Shown one piece after another: positions 1 to 12,417 of a DNA stretch of 64,000 nucleotides. The position numbers and the translations under genes were made by a program. Below the pieces are notes generated by a model. That model was not told the origin of the DNA, ran no database searches, and saw nothing but the letters and a program-made list of their open reading frames with translations. Source of the DNA: Chlorocebus sabaeus (Eukaryota; Chordata; Mammalia; Primates; Cercopithecidae); the NCBI RefSeq assembly GCF_047675955.1, contig NC_132928.1, forward strand, positions 51,330,889 through 51,394,888. The letters run 5' to 3'. Positions within the stretch are counted from its first letter, which is position 1. Each line of letters starts with the position of its first letter.

Positions 1-440
1 ATATATTCATACTTTGAATTCTCAGATGTGAAATTGCTAGATCCAAGGGCATATGCATTTAAATTTCTGATACAGCTCAATTACCCTCCATAAAGACAAC
101 ATCAATTTAAGTGTCTATCAGCAGTGCATGTTCCTACATGCTATCTTCAACATGAGATGTGGCTGAACTTCAAAATCTCTTGCCTGTATAATTAGTAAAA
201 TTTGGTATTTGATTATGGGTTTAGTGTGCATTTCTTTAATTATGAGATTGAGGACATTTGTACATGTTTATTGGCAATCTCAGTTCCCTTTTCTGTGAAT
301 TATAAACTGCTATTCCATGTTCTTAAACCATTTTCCTAATTGTTAAAATTAACTGATATGTAAACACTCTTTGTATATTAAGTAAATTAGTTCTTTTTCT
401 GTCATATTTATAATTATTTCCCCCCAGTTTATGTTGACAA
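1..440 (-). mobile_element. Old L1 (L1M) 3'-region fragment, antisense
   Basis: Text such as attgctagatccaagggcat, caattaccctccataaag and ttggcaatctcag resembles the reverse complement of degenerate L1M ORF2 end/3' UTR. Strongly diverged. Confidence 0.6.
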
Positions 441-643
441 GAGTGTTTAAATTCCAAGATCATAAGAAATAAGCTATATTTTCTTTTAGAGTTTTAAAGT
501 TTTCATTCAATCCATTTGGATTTGTTGGCAGAGGAGGAGAGATGAAAAGAGTACAGTAGGGAGTCAGCTTTATATTTTTCCAAATTGCAAAAATATGATC
601 ATAAATTGACTCAATTATTACTGTACAGTATTCTGCTGGTATA

Positions 644-690
644 AGAGGGGTGTGTGTGTGTGTGTGTGTGCGTGTGTGTATGTGTGTGTA
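644..690. repeat. (TG)n microsatellite
   Basis: Alternating TG with rare interruptions (tgcg, tgta), about 40 bp. It generates spurious Cys/Val reading frames. Confidence 0.95.
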
Positions 691-784
691 ATTTTTTGCC
701 TTGGTTTTTCCCTTCTTTCTTATTTTGTCAGCAAGTTAGGATTCCTATCAACACACACAACAAAGAGTATAATAGAAAAAACAC

Positions 785-975
785 TCAGACTGAAGCCAAA
801 AGCCCTACATATTCACATCAGCTCGAACCACTTATTAGCTATGTGACATACAGTAAATAATTTATTCTTTCTGAACCTTAGTTACCTCATTTAAGATATG
901 TGTAGATAATGTGGATAATGATTTCTCTTCTTACATCTCACAGTTGTGAGAATCAAATGCAGTAATCTATAATTT
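785..975 (+). mobile_element. MIR SINE, sense, diverged
   Basis: The MIR core order is visible: cacttattagctatgtgac, then ttctgaaccttagttacctc, then gataatgtggataatgat, then gttgtgagaatcaaatg. Confidence 0.7.
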
Positions 976-1456
976 CACATCTATTTCATAAACTGCAGTA
1001 CAATACAAATGTGAAGAAGTATGATTATAGACATAGACTTTTCTTGCAGTGATATGATACGCATTAGTTCATTTTATGTAAATTATTCATCTGGTTGAGA
1101 TCAGGAAAGCTATTCTTGAATACACTCTTCACTGGAAGAATACAAAGATGGAGTAAATGTGTAGAAATATCTTTTTCTATTAAGATAAAGCATTCTAATG
1201 AATTAAAATGCTATCATGATGCAATTAGAAAATTCAATTGGGTTTTAGTTCATAAAAGTAAGGGATCCTTAATTGGCCCAAGGCTGTAAATCTGGAATAG
1301 GAAACTCTATAATCGATAGCTAGCCTGTATTGATTAATTAATGGCCTGGAGTCCAGTAATTTCTGAGAAGCTGTCATATCCACACAGACCATATTTTAAA
1401 AGATTGTAATTCTTTATTATCTGGAAGTCAGTTTTGACCCTCCTCTTCTGTTTCAG

Positions 1457-1950
1457 GCCAACAAATGTGTATTGAGTTCCTCAATAGGACAGCCATTGTG
1501 CTAGGGGATGAGGATACAAAGATTGTATCCTGGAGGATCTTTCAATCTGCTGCAGTAAGCAGACATATGAAAAGATAAATTCAATAGGAAGCAGTTAGTC
1601 CTAGAATAAAGGATGCAGAGTTGGCCACAGGTAGTTGGGGGGGTGGCGTAGGCACTTAGTCTAGGATGATATGTGGGAAGAATACCAAAAAGAAGGGAGG
1701 GAGCATGTAACTCCTGACTTGGGTACTTGAGGATAAACTAGAAGTAAGCTTGACAAAGGACAGGGCATAGGAATAGGAAATGGCATTTGGGTTAGAGGAG
1801 ACAGTAAGATCAAAAGCAGAGAAATAAGAAGCAGTATGGCAAGTATAATATTATAAAGAAGACTTTTGGCAGGAGTGACAGGACACAATATTGAGAGGGA
1901 AAGACTGAGCCATGCTGCATTTTGAAAGGTAGCTAAAGATTACAGATTTA
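1457..1950 (-). mobile_element. L2 fragment, antisense, diverged
   Basis: caacaaatgtgtattgag, then gctaggggatgaggataca and a purine-rich continuation, is typical of reverse-complement L2 3' half. Boundaries uncertain. Confidence 0.45.
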
Positions 1951-2174
1951 TAGAAGTATTACATACATAGGCAATGAGATATGAAAATTGAAGTTTCAAT
2001 TGAGACGCCTAGATAAAACAGATTCTGTATACCAACGTCAAGTATCAGACAAACTGCAGCATTTACAAAGGAAATGTTTTAGAACCAGTTCCACTACCTT
2101 GATCCTCTCAGTTATGTCAAGACTATAAAAAGTGGTCAGAGAATGGAGAATGGGAAAGATTTTGTGAGAAACAA

Positions 2175-2468
2175 TTTTTTTTTTGAGACGGAGTCTCGCT
2201 CTGTCGCCCAGGCTGGAGTGCAGTGGCACGATCTGGGCTCACTGCAAGCTCTGCCTCCTGGGTTTAAGCCATTCTCCTGCCTCAGCCTCCCGAGTAGCTG
2301 GGACTACAGGCACCCGCCACCTCGCCCGGCTAGTTTTTTGTATTCTTTTGAGTAGAGACGGGGTTTCACCGTGTTAGCCAGGATGGTCTCGATCTCCTGA
2401 CCTCGTGATCCGCCCGTCTCGGCCTCCCAAAGTGCTGGGATTACACGCTTGAGCCACCGCGCCCGGCC
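2175..2468 (-). mobile_element. Full-length AluY, Old World monkey type (AluYR-like), antisense
   Basis: T-tract, gagacggagtctcgctctgtc ... ccgcgcccggcc, about 290 bp, low divergence. It carries ccacctcgcccggctag and gatccgcccgtctcggcc, variants I associate with cercopithecid-specific AluY subfamilies. This is the main evidence for host group. Confidence 0.93.
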
Positions 2469-3099
2469 CAGTCACTAAATCTTAAACTGAAAACTATTTT
2501 ATCTCCTAAATAGTGTTTGCAAACTTCCCCTTCATTTTGTCCTATTTCAGGTTCTCTTCAGCATCTCCCCACACACTGCAGCAGTTTGCCCACAGTCGCC
2601 CTGCCTTCCGTCTCATCCTCACCTACCAATGAACACTATACTTACTTTCGGGTATCCTTTGACAATAGAAAAAGTAGATTACTTAAAACCACACTTTGTT
2701 AGCAGGCCTTAGAATTGAGAACATTACTGTGAAGGTTTTTATTTGAGGGAAGTTTGGAGTGGGTGAGAATATTCTATGCCATATGCTCATCTTTACCTTT
2801 AGTCTTTGGTAAATTTAAGTAGCACTTCCAAAGCAAGGCTGGTAAGAGGCATTTGGAATCTTGGAATGCCTGACAATATAGTACCACTGTTTTCAGTCAT
2901 TTCCTAGTTTTAAGTGCATTTGAATGAAAGGCAGAAACATCACAGAGTCTTTTTGTGTCCCAACACCCTCCTACATGACATGGCTTTAATGTGAAAATGC
3001 TGCCAATATTGATTCTAGGAAATCACTTTACTGGCTTTTATCTGATTAGATGGCTTTGGAACAATGATGACTTTGTGACATCCTATTGATTTTGCCTTT

Positions 3100-3365
3100 A
3101 AAACGTTCCTCTTATCTTGTCTCTGCCTCTCCATTTCCACCGCTACTATTTGCCTTGGAGCCTTCAATATATCTTATAGCTTTTTGTTAACTGGTCTCTC
3201 AAACTTAGTATCTGCAAACTAAGTTACCTGAAATTCCACTGCTGGATTAATCCATCCATAGCAAAACTCTGATTAGGCCATTTCCTTGATCAAAAATGTT
3301 TAGGGCTCCTTGTTGCTTACAGGATAAAATCCAAACTCCTCAGTTTGACATTCAAGATCTGCTCT
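3100..3365 (+). mobile_element. L2-like fragment, sense
   Basis: ccatttccttgatcaaaaatg, gttgcttacaggataaaatcc and aactcctcagtttgacattc match the degraded L2 3'-part pattern. Confidence 0.45.
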
Positions 3366-3534
3366 GGGTGTGGAATACTGGATTGAAAATAATTTCCACT
3401 CAGAATTTTCAAGACATTGCTCCACTAACGTCTGGTTTTCATTATTTCTACTGAGAATTCCAACGTCATCCCCCGACCCCCAACATTCCTTTGTATGTAA
3501 CCTATTTTTTCCTTCTAGAAGATTTTAATATATA

Positions 3535-4010
3535 TTTTTTTAAACTTTAGCATTCAGATATTTCAAGATGATATATATTTATTTGCCTATTCTTGGCATT
3601 TCCATTTCTTACATATGGAATCATACAATATGTGGTACTTTGTGACTGATTGGCTTATTATTATTATTATTATTGAGACATAATAATGTCTCCCAGGCTG
3701 GAGTGCAGTGGCATGATCACGGCTGACTGCAGCCTTGACCTCCTGGGCTCAAGCGATCCTCCCACTTCAGTGTTTTCAAGGTTGAAAACATGCATACACA
3801 TTGCAACATGTACCAGTACTCTTTTTATTGCTGATGAATATTCTACTGTATGGGTATATCATGTTTTTGTATATCTGTTGATCAGTTGATGGACATTTGG
3901 GTTGTTATCACTTTTTGCCTATTATGAATAATATTGTTATGAACATTCACACACAAGTTTTTATATGAATATATGTTTTTATTTCTCTTGGATCTATGTA
4001 GGAATGAATT
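3535..4010 (-). mobile_element. Old L1M 3'-region, antisense, split by an Alu fragment
   Basis: tatggaatcatacaatatgtgg, attctactgtatgggtatatc, tggacatttgggttgttatc, tgttatgaacattcac: the reverse complement of L1M ORF2 3' end. An Alu fragment interrupts it at 3674-3769. Confidence 0.75.
3674..3769 (-). mobile_element. Alu fragment (old), antisense
   Basis: tctcccaggctggagtgcag, gactgcagccttgacctcc, ctcaagcgatcctcccac: about 95 bp of an AluJ-like monomer. A TTA repeat precedes it (3657-3674). Confidence 0.85.
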
Positions 4011-4979
4011 TATCAGCTGGGATTTTAATAGGCAAAAAGGACCTACAGATACAAATGTAGCTATCTGTAGGTCTGTTTCTCCAGGGTGGTTCAATTTGTC
4101 CAAACTGGTATGTGACAGGGGTAAGTCTGGCTGCTGACTTTCTAGAGTTGGGTGGAAGCTGAACCTTTCCAGAGTACGTGGGTAAATCAACTTCCTATGC
4201 AGAGACTGACAGCTGTCTTACCAATGTCCATCCCTCTCTCTTTCCTTAAGAACAGATTCCTATATTATTGGGCCCACCAATATATCCAGGTATAAAGTTT
4301 CCCAGGCTCCCTTAGAAAAAGGTGGCAATGAGACAGAAGTCAAAGTCAACTAGGTATGGTTTCAGAGAGATTGCTTTAAAGGGAGATAACTCAGCTGGAA
4401 GGCGTGTGTCCTTTTATGGGCCCATCTTTTCTGGTATCTAAAACAAATATGTTATGGTTGGAGCTCTAGTAGCTATCTTATGTCTATAAGGAGATTCTTG
4501 AATATCCTAAAGATGGAAGACTTGAACAGGACTGTCCACTTTCAGACAGAAGTGAAAAAAATTTTTTTACCTTGTTTCAGTCATTTCTATTTTGGGTATC
4601 TGTTAATTGGCAACTAAACTGAATCCTAAGTATAGACTTCTTTTTAGAATTTCCTTTTGTAGGTAACTAATCTGTTTGTCCTCTAAGTGAGAATTATAGA
4701 GTAAGTAATCTATCCCTCATATTTTTCCTAGTTTCATTAAAGATGGAGTCATACTTATTTCTTATATTAAGTAATTTTTAAGACAAAAAAGCAGAACTGT
4801 TTTCACCTATTAAGTTAAAAACTGGAATTTTACCTTTCCAAACTTATTTCCTACCTTGCCCCTTTACATGTTAATACCTTGAACAGTAATTCTCTTCAAG
4901 CTCCATAATTTCCTACTTTCTACTTTTGCTCATTATTTCCATTCCAAGGAAAGTTCTGTGTGTGTCTATTTCTATGTTG

Positions 4980-5200
4980 AAAGTACACCTGTAAGATCCA
5001 ACTCACAGGCCACTGCCCTCTAAGGTCTCTCCTGATCCACTCAACAAGAAGTAATTTTATCTTCACCAATACCATTTCCTCCTTGACACTTACCTCTTTT
5101 ACTGGACTCCTCGAGGTTGAGGCCTGTATCTTTGGTTCTCTATGCTATATTCTCTGTAGCATACGGCATAGTAGCTTGTACATAACTGTCACATACTAAA
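4980..5200 (+). mobile_element. L2 3'-end fragment, sense
   Basis: Features of the L2 3' region in order: aggtctctcctgatccactc, cttgacacttacctctttta, gaggcctgtatctttggttc, catagtagcttgtacataac. Confidence 0.55.
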
Positions 5201-5373
5201 TGTGTTACTGTATATCAACACATTTGGATTTTAGAAACATTATTTGGTAAAACTATGGTATTTTCCACAGCTTGCTTTCTTTAGATAAAATTAACCGATT
5301 TAAAAATGTTTTTCTGCTATCTTAAAGTGGTAACTCAGACCTCCTGAGAATAATTTTATCTTTTAAAAATATG

Positions 5374-5674
5374 AGGGCTGTGCATGGTGGCTCATACTTA
5401 TAATCCCAGACTCTGGGAGGCCAAGGCGGGCAAACTGCTTGAGCCCAGGAGTTTGAGACCAGCCTAGGGAACATGACAAAATCCCATCTCTACAAAAAGT
5501 ATAAAAATAAGCCAGGGATGGTAGTGTGTGGCTGTAGTCCCAGCTACTCAGGAGGCTGAGGCAGGAGGATTAAGTAAGCTTGAGAAGTCAAAGCTGCAGT
5601 GAGCCGTGATCGTGCCACTGCACTCCAGCCTGGGTGACAGAAAAATACACTGTCTCGAAAAATAAAAATAAAAA
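5374..5674 (+). mobile_element. Full-length AluJ-like element, sense
   Basis: gggctgtgcatggtggctca ... actccagcctgggtgacag plus an A-rich tail; both monomers present, many differences from young Alus. Confidence 0.93.
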
Positions 5675-5728
5675 TGTTATGAGTGAAGATAAGCTTTGTG
5701 GTTTATCTCAAAAACCTTGAAGATTTCT

Positions 5729-5909
5729 GGCTGGAGGCAGTGGCTTATGCCTATAATCCCAGCTACTCAGGAGGCTGAGGCAGGAGAATTGCTTGAACCC
5801 AGGAGGTGGAGGTTGCAATAAGCCGAGATTGCACCATTGCACTCCAGCCTGGGCAACAGAGTGAGACTCTGTATCCAAAAAAAAAAAAAAACAAAAACAA
5901 AAACAAAAG
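5729..5909 (+). mobile_element. Internally deleted Alu, sense
   Basis: Starts ggctggaggcagtggcttat, then cctataatcccagctactca: the left-monomer start is joined directly to the right-monomer body, with a CAAAAA-rich tail. About 110 bp of the middle is missing. Confidence 0.9.
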
Positions 5910-6119
5910 CACACACACAACACTTTGAAAATTTCAAAATATCATGTCCACCATTTCATTATCCTCTGGATTGCTCCAGATAGAATATTTCTCCCTCTCG
6001 AAGAAGGAAAAAATAAAGTGATTTGCACAGCATCATAAAGAAGAATGTAATAAGAAACAGGTCCCTCACCTCTTGAGTTCAGTGTTCTGATCAAATTTGA
6101 TCAGATAAGCCCTGCTTCC

Positions 6120-7290
6120 TACCCAAAAAGACTGACATATCAGAGAAAGGAAAATCGAAAACTTCCATGTAACTTGAAGACATGATTTTAAAACACAAGA
6201 AACAGATGGGGAGAAAATTTTTAGCAACATGCATAGTAGTGGCTTACTATCCGTAGTAATAAAAAGTGCTATTCCAAATCATAAGAAATAGGATAAACAA
6301 CTCAACAGAAAAATGGGCAAAGGAAACAGGTAAGTCACAGAAGAAGAAAACATATAACAGGATACTCAGTATACTAAGTATTATCAAAATACAAATTAAA
6401 ACAAAGAAATTACCCCCTCGTCCCATCTTTTAGAGAGGTAATATACAGTAAAGGTTACATATACAGACTCTAAAGCCAATCTTCCTGGGTTTGAACCTCA
6501 GTTCTCTCATTATCCAAGCTCTATAACCGCAGGGAACTTATGAATTTCTCTGTGTCTCAGTTATCTCATTTTCAAAATAGGAGTAATGACAGTGACCACC
6601 TCATAGGGTGGTTGTGATGATTAAATGAGTTAGCTTATATAAAGTACTTATAATATATCTGTCACATAATAAATACTACATAAGTGTTTATTATTTCTAT
6701 TCTTTCAACATATTGACAAAATGGAAAAGGTTGTCTGAAGGATAAAAGTAACCTTAATTTGTTGGTGGGAAAGGTCCTTTTTTGAAGGAAAATTTGATAA
6801 CCTACATACTCTATACCAAGCAGTGCTACTTCTGAAATCCAACCCAGCCACCAGTACAAAAAGGCACATGTTCAAAAATGTTCATGACATCTCTATTTTG
6901 TATCAAAAAAGGGAAACAATGTAAATATCCAATACCTCAATAGAGAAGTGAGGTACATTATTATAAAAACACTGTAGCATACAAATATTCAGTTGTTAAA
7001 AAGAATGATGTGGACTGACATTTACTGACATAAGGAGAGTACAAAATATTTATACTAAAAAGGAAGTCACAAAGTAATATGCATAATATGATCCCATTTA
7101 TATTAAAATATGAAAACATATACTTGGGTTCCCTTTATGTATGGAGTTTTAAAGAGGTTTGAAAATATAAAAATTGTTAATAAGGTTATTTATGTGGGGA
7201 GATAGGAAAGATAAAGAGGGTCTTTAGTTCTTTTTCTCTTTATTTACATACTGAAACTTTTTCCCCTCCAAAACAACAAAGACAAGTGAG
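6120..7290 (+). mobile_element. Old L1M 3' half, sense, interrupted by MIR
   Basis: caactcaacagaaaaatggg, gcaaaggaaacaggtaagtc (ORF2 end), resuming after 6695 with ggtgggaaaggtcc, gtgctacttctgaaatccaa, aatgtaaatatccaatacc and atgatcccatttatatt. Heavily mutated. Confidence 0.75.
6445..6695 (+). mobile_element. MIR SINE, sense
   Basis: cctgggtttgaacctcagtt, gtgtctcagttatctcattt, ataggagtaatgacagtgac, gtggttgtgatgattaaatg: nearly complete MIR, lying between the two L1 pieces. Confidence 0.85.
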
Positions 7291-8514
7291 TATTTTAATT
7301 TATAATTTAAAAACAGAAAAAAAAGAGCTGCTTACTACCTCTAACTGGAGGTTCCATAGACTGGATAAAAGAATAGAAATGTTTTGCTACTTAGATTTAG
7401 ACACTGTATAACATTTTGAAAGAAGTGGCTGACTTCAGCAATTGATGCATCTGACCCAGGAAAATCAGAGGTCTTCAGAAAATACTTGGTCACACCTATA
7501 AGGGCACTCACTAATTCAAAGAACTCAGCTGATGAGTATCTTGCACCTTAGCTCTATTTATCTGACTGTTCAAACGATCTGAAGGCAAGAGAGTCTTTTT
7601 TAAAACTGGAACACATTCAAATTACATTGAGTACATCCCTACACAAGAAAAAGTTTTTTGAAAAATTTCTGTAGGAAATCTCTGCAATTCAAATGGAGTT
7701 GATAAATTAAAAGGGTTACTTAATATTTGAGATTTACTACCACTTTTTTATTGTGCTGTACTTAAGAAAGAAAGACTTTGCTATTGATTAAAGCATAACA
7801 GCATAAAAGTCACAAATAATACATTTCGATCACTGGAAAGGCTAAAAATACAGTAACCATATAATAGAAATACAAGAGACTGGGAGAAAATGATCTCTTG
7901 GTAATTCAGTCAAAAAATTCCCATGGGCAACCTAAAACAAAATGAAATAGGAGAGAGCCCTTTGTTTGAAATAAAGAAGTTAATATTTAGTGCAAGGTTA
8001 AAAAATAAGGTAAACTTATAAAAAAAACTTGTCTCCCAAGTTTCTATATGATGCTGCAGGGTTTAAGAAAATGGCTATTGAATTGGGACTGTTTTATTTG
8101 CTGCACAACATCTTTGTTCTTAAGAATCAATAATCTGAAAAAAATTGTTATTCTATTTTTTGAGACATTAATAAAATGCTTTGAATTCCTGGAATGATGA
8201 AAATTATAGAATAATAGGAAACTAAGAAAAATATTTCAAAAATATTTTTTATGATTACCTTAAAACAAAGGGGTATAAAAGAGATAATAAATATACTGCA
8301 AATTGGGCTGACTTGCAAATTTCACAGAGCACCTTTAATGTAGTTCAAGAAGGGCTAATAAAGCAGTAGTCCCCCATCAATTTCCTTCATTTACAAAATA
8401 AAGACAGTAATCATCTGCTCAGCAAATCTATAATTTTATTTCTGTTTTCTAGGTAGATAAGTGAAAAACAGTCACTTACCAGAAAAAAAAAAAAGTAAAA
8501 CATAAATAAGAGTA

Positions 8515-8712
8515 TCAAATATGAGAGGCAGACCTGAGTTCAAATCCCAGCTCTACTACTTACTAGCTGTGTGACCCTGGGCAAGTTTCTCAAACGTTTT
8601 ATGCCTCAGTTTCTCATCTATAAAATGAGGATAATAATAGTATCTAGGGTTGTTGTATTACATGAGAGACTACATTTAACGTGTGGCACAGAGTAGGTAC
8701 TTAATAAATATT
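8515..8712 (+). mobile_element. MIR SINE, sense, well preserved
   Basis: gacctgagttcaaatcccag, ctagctgtgtgaccctgggc, ctcagtttctcatctataaa, agtaggtacttaataaata: the tRNA-derived head, core and tail are all readable. Confidence 0.93.
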
Positions 8713-8979
8713 GGTGGTAGCGACGATGTGCTGATGCTGATACCACAAGCACTACTTCCAAAATTCTGAACATTATCGAGACATGATGTGTCAAAAATGC
8801 GTCAGCACACATTCAATGATTTTTGAAGGATATTATCCTTAGGGAGCTATACATTTGAGGTTTACTCAAGCTAGTCGTCTTAATTATTGAAATCCATCCA
8901 GGCTTCCTTTTCAGCACACGTCATCTAGATGTAATTGCAAACCAACAAGGCCAATTTCATATGCTTTACATACAGAACA

Positions 8980-9230
8980 CAGCAGTAAAAAGCATGGACT
9001 ATGGAGCCAAACTGCCCAAGTTCAAATACCATTTTTGCTATTTACTAGCTGTATGACCCTGGGCAAGATTATTTAACCTCTCTGTACTTCAGATTCTTCA
9101 TCTATAAAATGGTGATAATAATAGTATTTATCATATAGGGTTATTATAAAGATGAAACAAGATAACATGTATGAAGCATTCTGTGACAGTGCTAAAACTG
9201 TTTAGCTATCATCATCATTATTCTTTATAG
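8980..9230 (+). mobile_element. MIR SINE, sense
   Basis: agcatggactatggagccaa, tagctgtatgaccctgggca, cagattcttcatctataaaa, gggttattataaagatgaa. It is the second MIR in the same orientation within 500 bp. Confidence 0.9.
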
Positions 9231-9540
9231 TCATTCTACCAAAAACAAAACAAAAGATACACCTCTGACCACTATAACTTGATTCTATAGAAACAGCTTA
9301 ACTGACCCTGAAATTAGTTTTTATGTATCCACAAACTCTCCAATATTATAAGATTCTTAAACTGGTTGGGTATTTGAGTCAATATTTTGCATCTTGCCTT
9401 AATATGAACATGACATAAAAGTCAATTTTTTATTGTATTTTTCTATTTGTCATTGATTGAAATTCAGAACAGACTAAAATGTCTTAACAAAATTCATTCT
9501 CAAACTGCTTTTTTTTGTTTTAAGAAAGTTAACTTCCTAC

Positions 9541-9650
9541 CTGTCATCTGTACTGCGAAGGGATGGAAGCCGAAAGCTCGTGTTTCTGTCAAGCTTTGAC
9601 TGACTTTTGGTCCTCTTGATGGAGCCTTTCAGGCGCTTGCTGAAGAATCC
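9541..9650 (-). CDS. RASAL2: RASAL2 internal coding exon (GFFSKRLKGS...LRSTDD)
   Basis: Read on the minus strand, this 110-nt segment is flanked by a pyrimidine-rich acceptor (tttccttctag) and a GT donor (CAG|GTAGGAAG). It encodes 36 codons plus two bases, starting GFFSKRLKGSIKRTK, then SQSKLDRNTSF, and ending LRSTDD(R). I recognise this as the basic, serine-rich stretch in the N-terminal part of RASAL2, within or next to the split PH domain shared with SynGAP and DAB2IP. RASAL2 is a RAS GTPase-activating protein that speeds GTP hydrolysis on RAS, acting at membranes. The exon starts in phase 0, matching the phase-0 end of the exon at 42157-42263. It ends in phase 2, so the next exon must supply the last base of the Arg codon; that exon lies outside the window. 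The RRTKS/KS-type basic-serine motifs look like kinase sites (inference). No stop, frameshift or missing splice signal is seen. Confidence 0.96.
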
Positions 9651-10039
9651 CTAGAAGGAAAGGCAGAAGGTGATGGGAGAGAGAACAAAAAGGGAACGTC
9701 ACTCTTCCACATGGTCTCTGCAAAAGGTATTTAGATTTTTACAATAAAGACCAGAAATAGAACTTAGCTTTTAAGCTCTTCAATTTTGTAAAAAAGAGTT
9801 ACTTGAAACCACCTGGCAATGTGATGAGAAAATTTTCTTCTGTGAGAATTGGGATAATTAAACTTTCCAATAGCACCTAATTTCTTATTTCTTAATGTTT
9901 ATATTAGTTATGGAAGAAAAAAAACTTCTGATTTTACTGGTAGATTTCCAAAAGCACAACAATATAACACAGACAAATATATTCCTTTCTATGAAGATGG
10001 TACCAGCAATTTCAATACAAATGACCTCTAGTGATTTCC

Positions 10040-10140
10040 CAAACTAAGGGAAAACAGGCAAAGAAAATGGCATGTGCAAAGGCCCCCAGGTGAGAAGGCA
10101 CTTGGTGCACTGGAGAAATTAAAAGATACTGATAGAAGAA
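10040..10140 (-). mobile_element. L2-like fragment, antisense
   Basis: ggcatgtgcaaaggccccca, gagaaggcacttggtgcac is the common reverse-complement L2 pattern. Confidence 0.4.
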
Positions 10141-10329
10141 AAATAGCTTTATTCTAAGATATGTAAAAAGGAGTTAACTAAGTTGTAAAATACAATGTAT
10201 TGGTGGTCTCGGAAGTGTTAAAACTCGGTCTGTGTCACCTTGGATATGGCATTATAAAATTAAGTAATGAATGTGGATAAACTATTTTAAAATGAAGTAT
10301 AGATAATTTATGAAATTGTTAAAGCTTCC

Positions 10330-10490
10330 AGACTTTAACAAAGTGCTTTACAGTCTTTGGCCCCTGCCTGCCTCCTGCCAGTTTTACCAAACTATCTAGA
10401 GTTCCCTGAACATCTTCCTTGACTCTGCACCTGGCAAATAATGAGCACTTAACAAAAGTTTGTTGAATAAAAGAATAAATGCAAAAATGA
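10330..10490 (+). mobile_element. L2 3' end, sense
   Basis: ctgcacctggcaaataatga, gcacttaacaaaagtttgtt, gaataaaagaataaatg: L2 terminus. Confidence 0.6.
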
Positions 10491-10572
10491 ATGATGGTCA
10501 CTACTTTCAAGAAATTTACAATTCTATCATTGGCAGGTGAAAGGAATCTTATAGAAGCATATTAAAATTTCT

Positions 10573-10915
10573 CAGTCAGACATGGTGGCTCACGCCTATA
10601 GTTCCAGCATTTTGAAAAGGCTGAGGTGAGAGTATAGCTTGAGGCCAGGAATTCAAGACCAGCCTGGGCAACATGGTGAGACCCCATCTCTACAAAAATA
10701 AAATAAAATAAAATTTAGCCAGCCATGGTAGCACATGCCTGTAGTCCCAGCCACTCAGGAGGATGAAGTGGGAGGATTGCTTGAGCTCAGGAGTTCAAGG
10801 CTGCAGTAAGTGATGACTGTACCACTGCACTCCAGCTGGGGCAACAGAATGAAACTCTAACTCAAAAACAAAACAAAATAAAATAAAATAAAATAAAATA
10901 AAATAAAATAAAATA
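10573..10915 (+). mobile_element. AluJ-like, sense, with (AAAAT)n tail
   Basis: cagtcagacatggtggctca ... cactgcactccagctggggc. The tail has grown into an AAAAT pentamer repeat of about nine units (10870-10915). Confidence 0.92.
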
Positions 10916-11059
10916 TCTCAAGCAAAGATTCTAATTCAAAGAAAAATACTCTGACACATGGAGAATGACTCTAATCATCTTGAGATGAATTCATTTTATA
11001 TAAGCTGTGTACAATAAACATTTCTGTAATGAAGAAAAAGAAATACTAGGCCAATATTA

Positions 11060-11510
11060 GCACATCAAATCTTTTATATTCCTTTAGTAACTACCAAAGC
11101 CCACTGTTTTGGGGTGAAGGCTATATTTATCAGGATAAGCTAGGTTATGCTTATCTAATTACTCCTCAATCTTAGTGGCATAAAATATGTTACACGTCCA
11201 TGAGCAGGTCAACTGGCAGTGGGGGGGGGGGGGTTCCTGTCTATGCTGTCCTCATTCAGGAACTTAGGCTAAGGGAGGCTCTCTATCTGGGCTTCTACAG
11301 TTTTTGCAGCAGGATAAAGGTAAAATAGCAAATTATGTACATGTACTAGCTCTTAAAGCTTCATGTCAATTTTGGTCTCATTTCACTGACAAAACAATCA
11401 CATGACCATATCTAACTTTAATGGAGGAAGGGATATACAGTACTACCAGGTACTCAGAAAGGGAACTGAAAATACTTGGTGAACGTCAGTGTAGACTGCT
11501 ACAGTGTTTT
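11060..11510. other. Degraded interspersed repeat, family not identified
   Basis: taattactcctcaatcttag, gtggcataaaatatgttaca, gctgtcctcattcagg, aatcacatgaccatatc resembles an old LTR or DNA repeat found in many mammalian loci, but I cannot name it safely. It holds a G run at 11221-11233. Confidence 0.3.
11221..11233 (+). repeat. Poly-G run (13 G)
   Basis: Thirteen consecutive G, prone to length change and sequencing error. Confidence 0.95.
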
Positions 11511-11749
11511 ACCAAGCCAATTTATTTTTTAAACACGCAGGCATCGCTCCTTTGATTAGAGGAAAATGAAAACAAACGCACCCAATCAGAAGCAGAACTA
11601 TTTAGATTACTGAAAGATAATACTTATAATGCTATATCCTATTGTTTTGGCCACCCAAGGAGAAAGTGTAAAAACTCCTAGTATATATCACACAGACCTA
11701 ATACCCTAGGCTGTTTTTCACTCCAACTTATTATAGGTATGTAGAGATT

Positions 11750-12088
11750 GACTGAAGGCAAGGGAAAAAGGCTCAATGTGAAGATGATGAGGATGAAGAT
11801 CTTTATGATGATTCACTTCCACCTAATAGTAAATAGTATATTTTCTCTTCCTTATGATTTTCTCAATAACACTTTCTTTTCTCTAGTTGACGACTTTAAG
11901 AATGCAACATACAATACATATATCATGCAAAATATGTGTTAATTGACTGTATATGTTATTGGCAAGGCTTCCAGTCAACAGTAGGCTAACAGTAGTTAAG
12001 TTTTGGGAGAGTCAAAAGTTACATGAAAATTTTCAACTGCACAGCGGGTGGTGTCTCTAACCCCCATGTTGTTCAAGGGTCAACTGTA
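11750..12088 (+). mobile_element. Tigger-type (TcMar) DNA transposon remnant
   Basis: Ends with ctaacccccatgttgttcaa, gggtcaactgta, a Tigger-family terminal inverted repeat next to TA. The inside has attttctcttccttatgatt, aaatatgtgttaattgactg and ccagtcaacagtaggctaac. The opposite terminus is not clear. Confidence 0.75.
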
Positions 12089-12417
12089 CAATTTTGGTGT
12101 CATTAGGGAGAGTCACTGTCATTAGTCACAGTCATTAGTACATAAAGGCAAAGGCTTTATGTACTATTTTCTATGACTCAATCAGAATGAGTCACCACAT
12201 CTGCTAATAAATGTAGTCAGAAAATCAGGCTTAAGTTTATAGAATTGTAATAAGATTGCTTAGTGTTGTTTCAAAAACCTAGGATGAGATCCAGGCCAAG
12301 GAGTCGACCAAAAATGATACATACATTTCTAACAAAAATGCAGTTAAGCATTTGACTGAGACAGTATTAGTAGACGTTCACTTATCTAGTAATTTAATTC
12401 TACCTTTTTTGTGGCAC

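Larger units (their letters stand above)
1..9540 (-). other. RASAL2: RASAL2 intron (3' side of exon 9541-9650), partial
   Basis: Intron on the minus strand beginning at donor GTAGGAAG (9540). It continues past the low-coordinate end of the window without another recognisable exon. It holds old L1, L2, MIR and Alu copies listed separately. The stretches 4111-4979 and 7300-8510 contain nothing I can name with confidence. Confidence 0.8.

Noticed and set aside
3882..4190. 102-codon minus-strand frame
   Set aside because: Partly L1M, no recognisable protein, no splice context.
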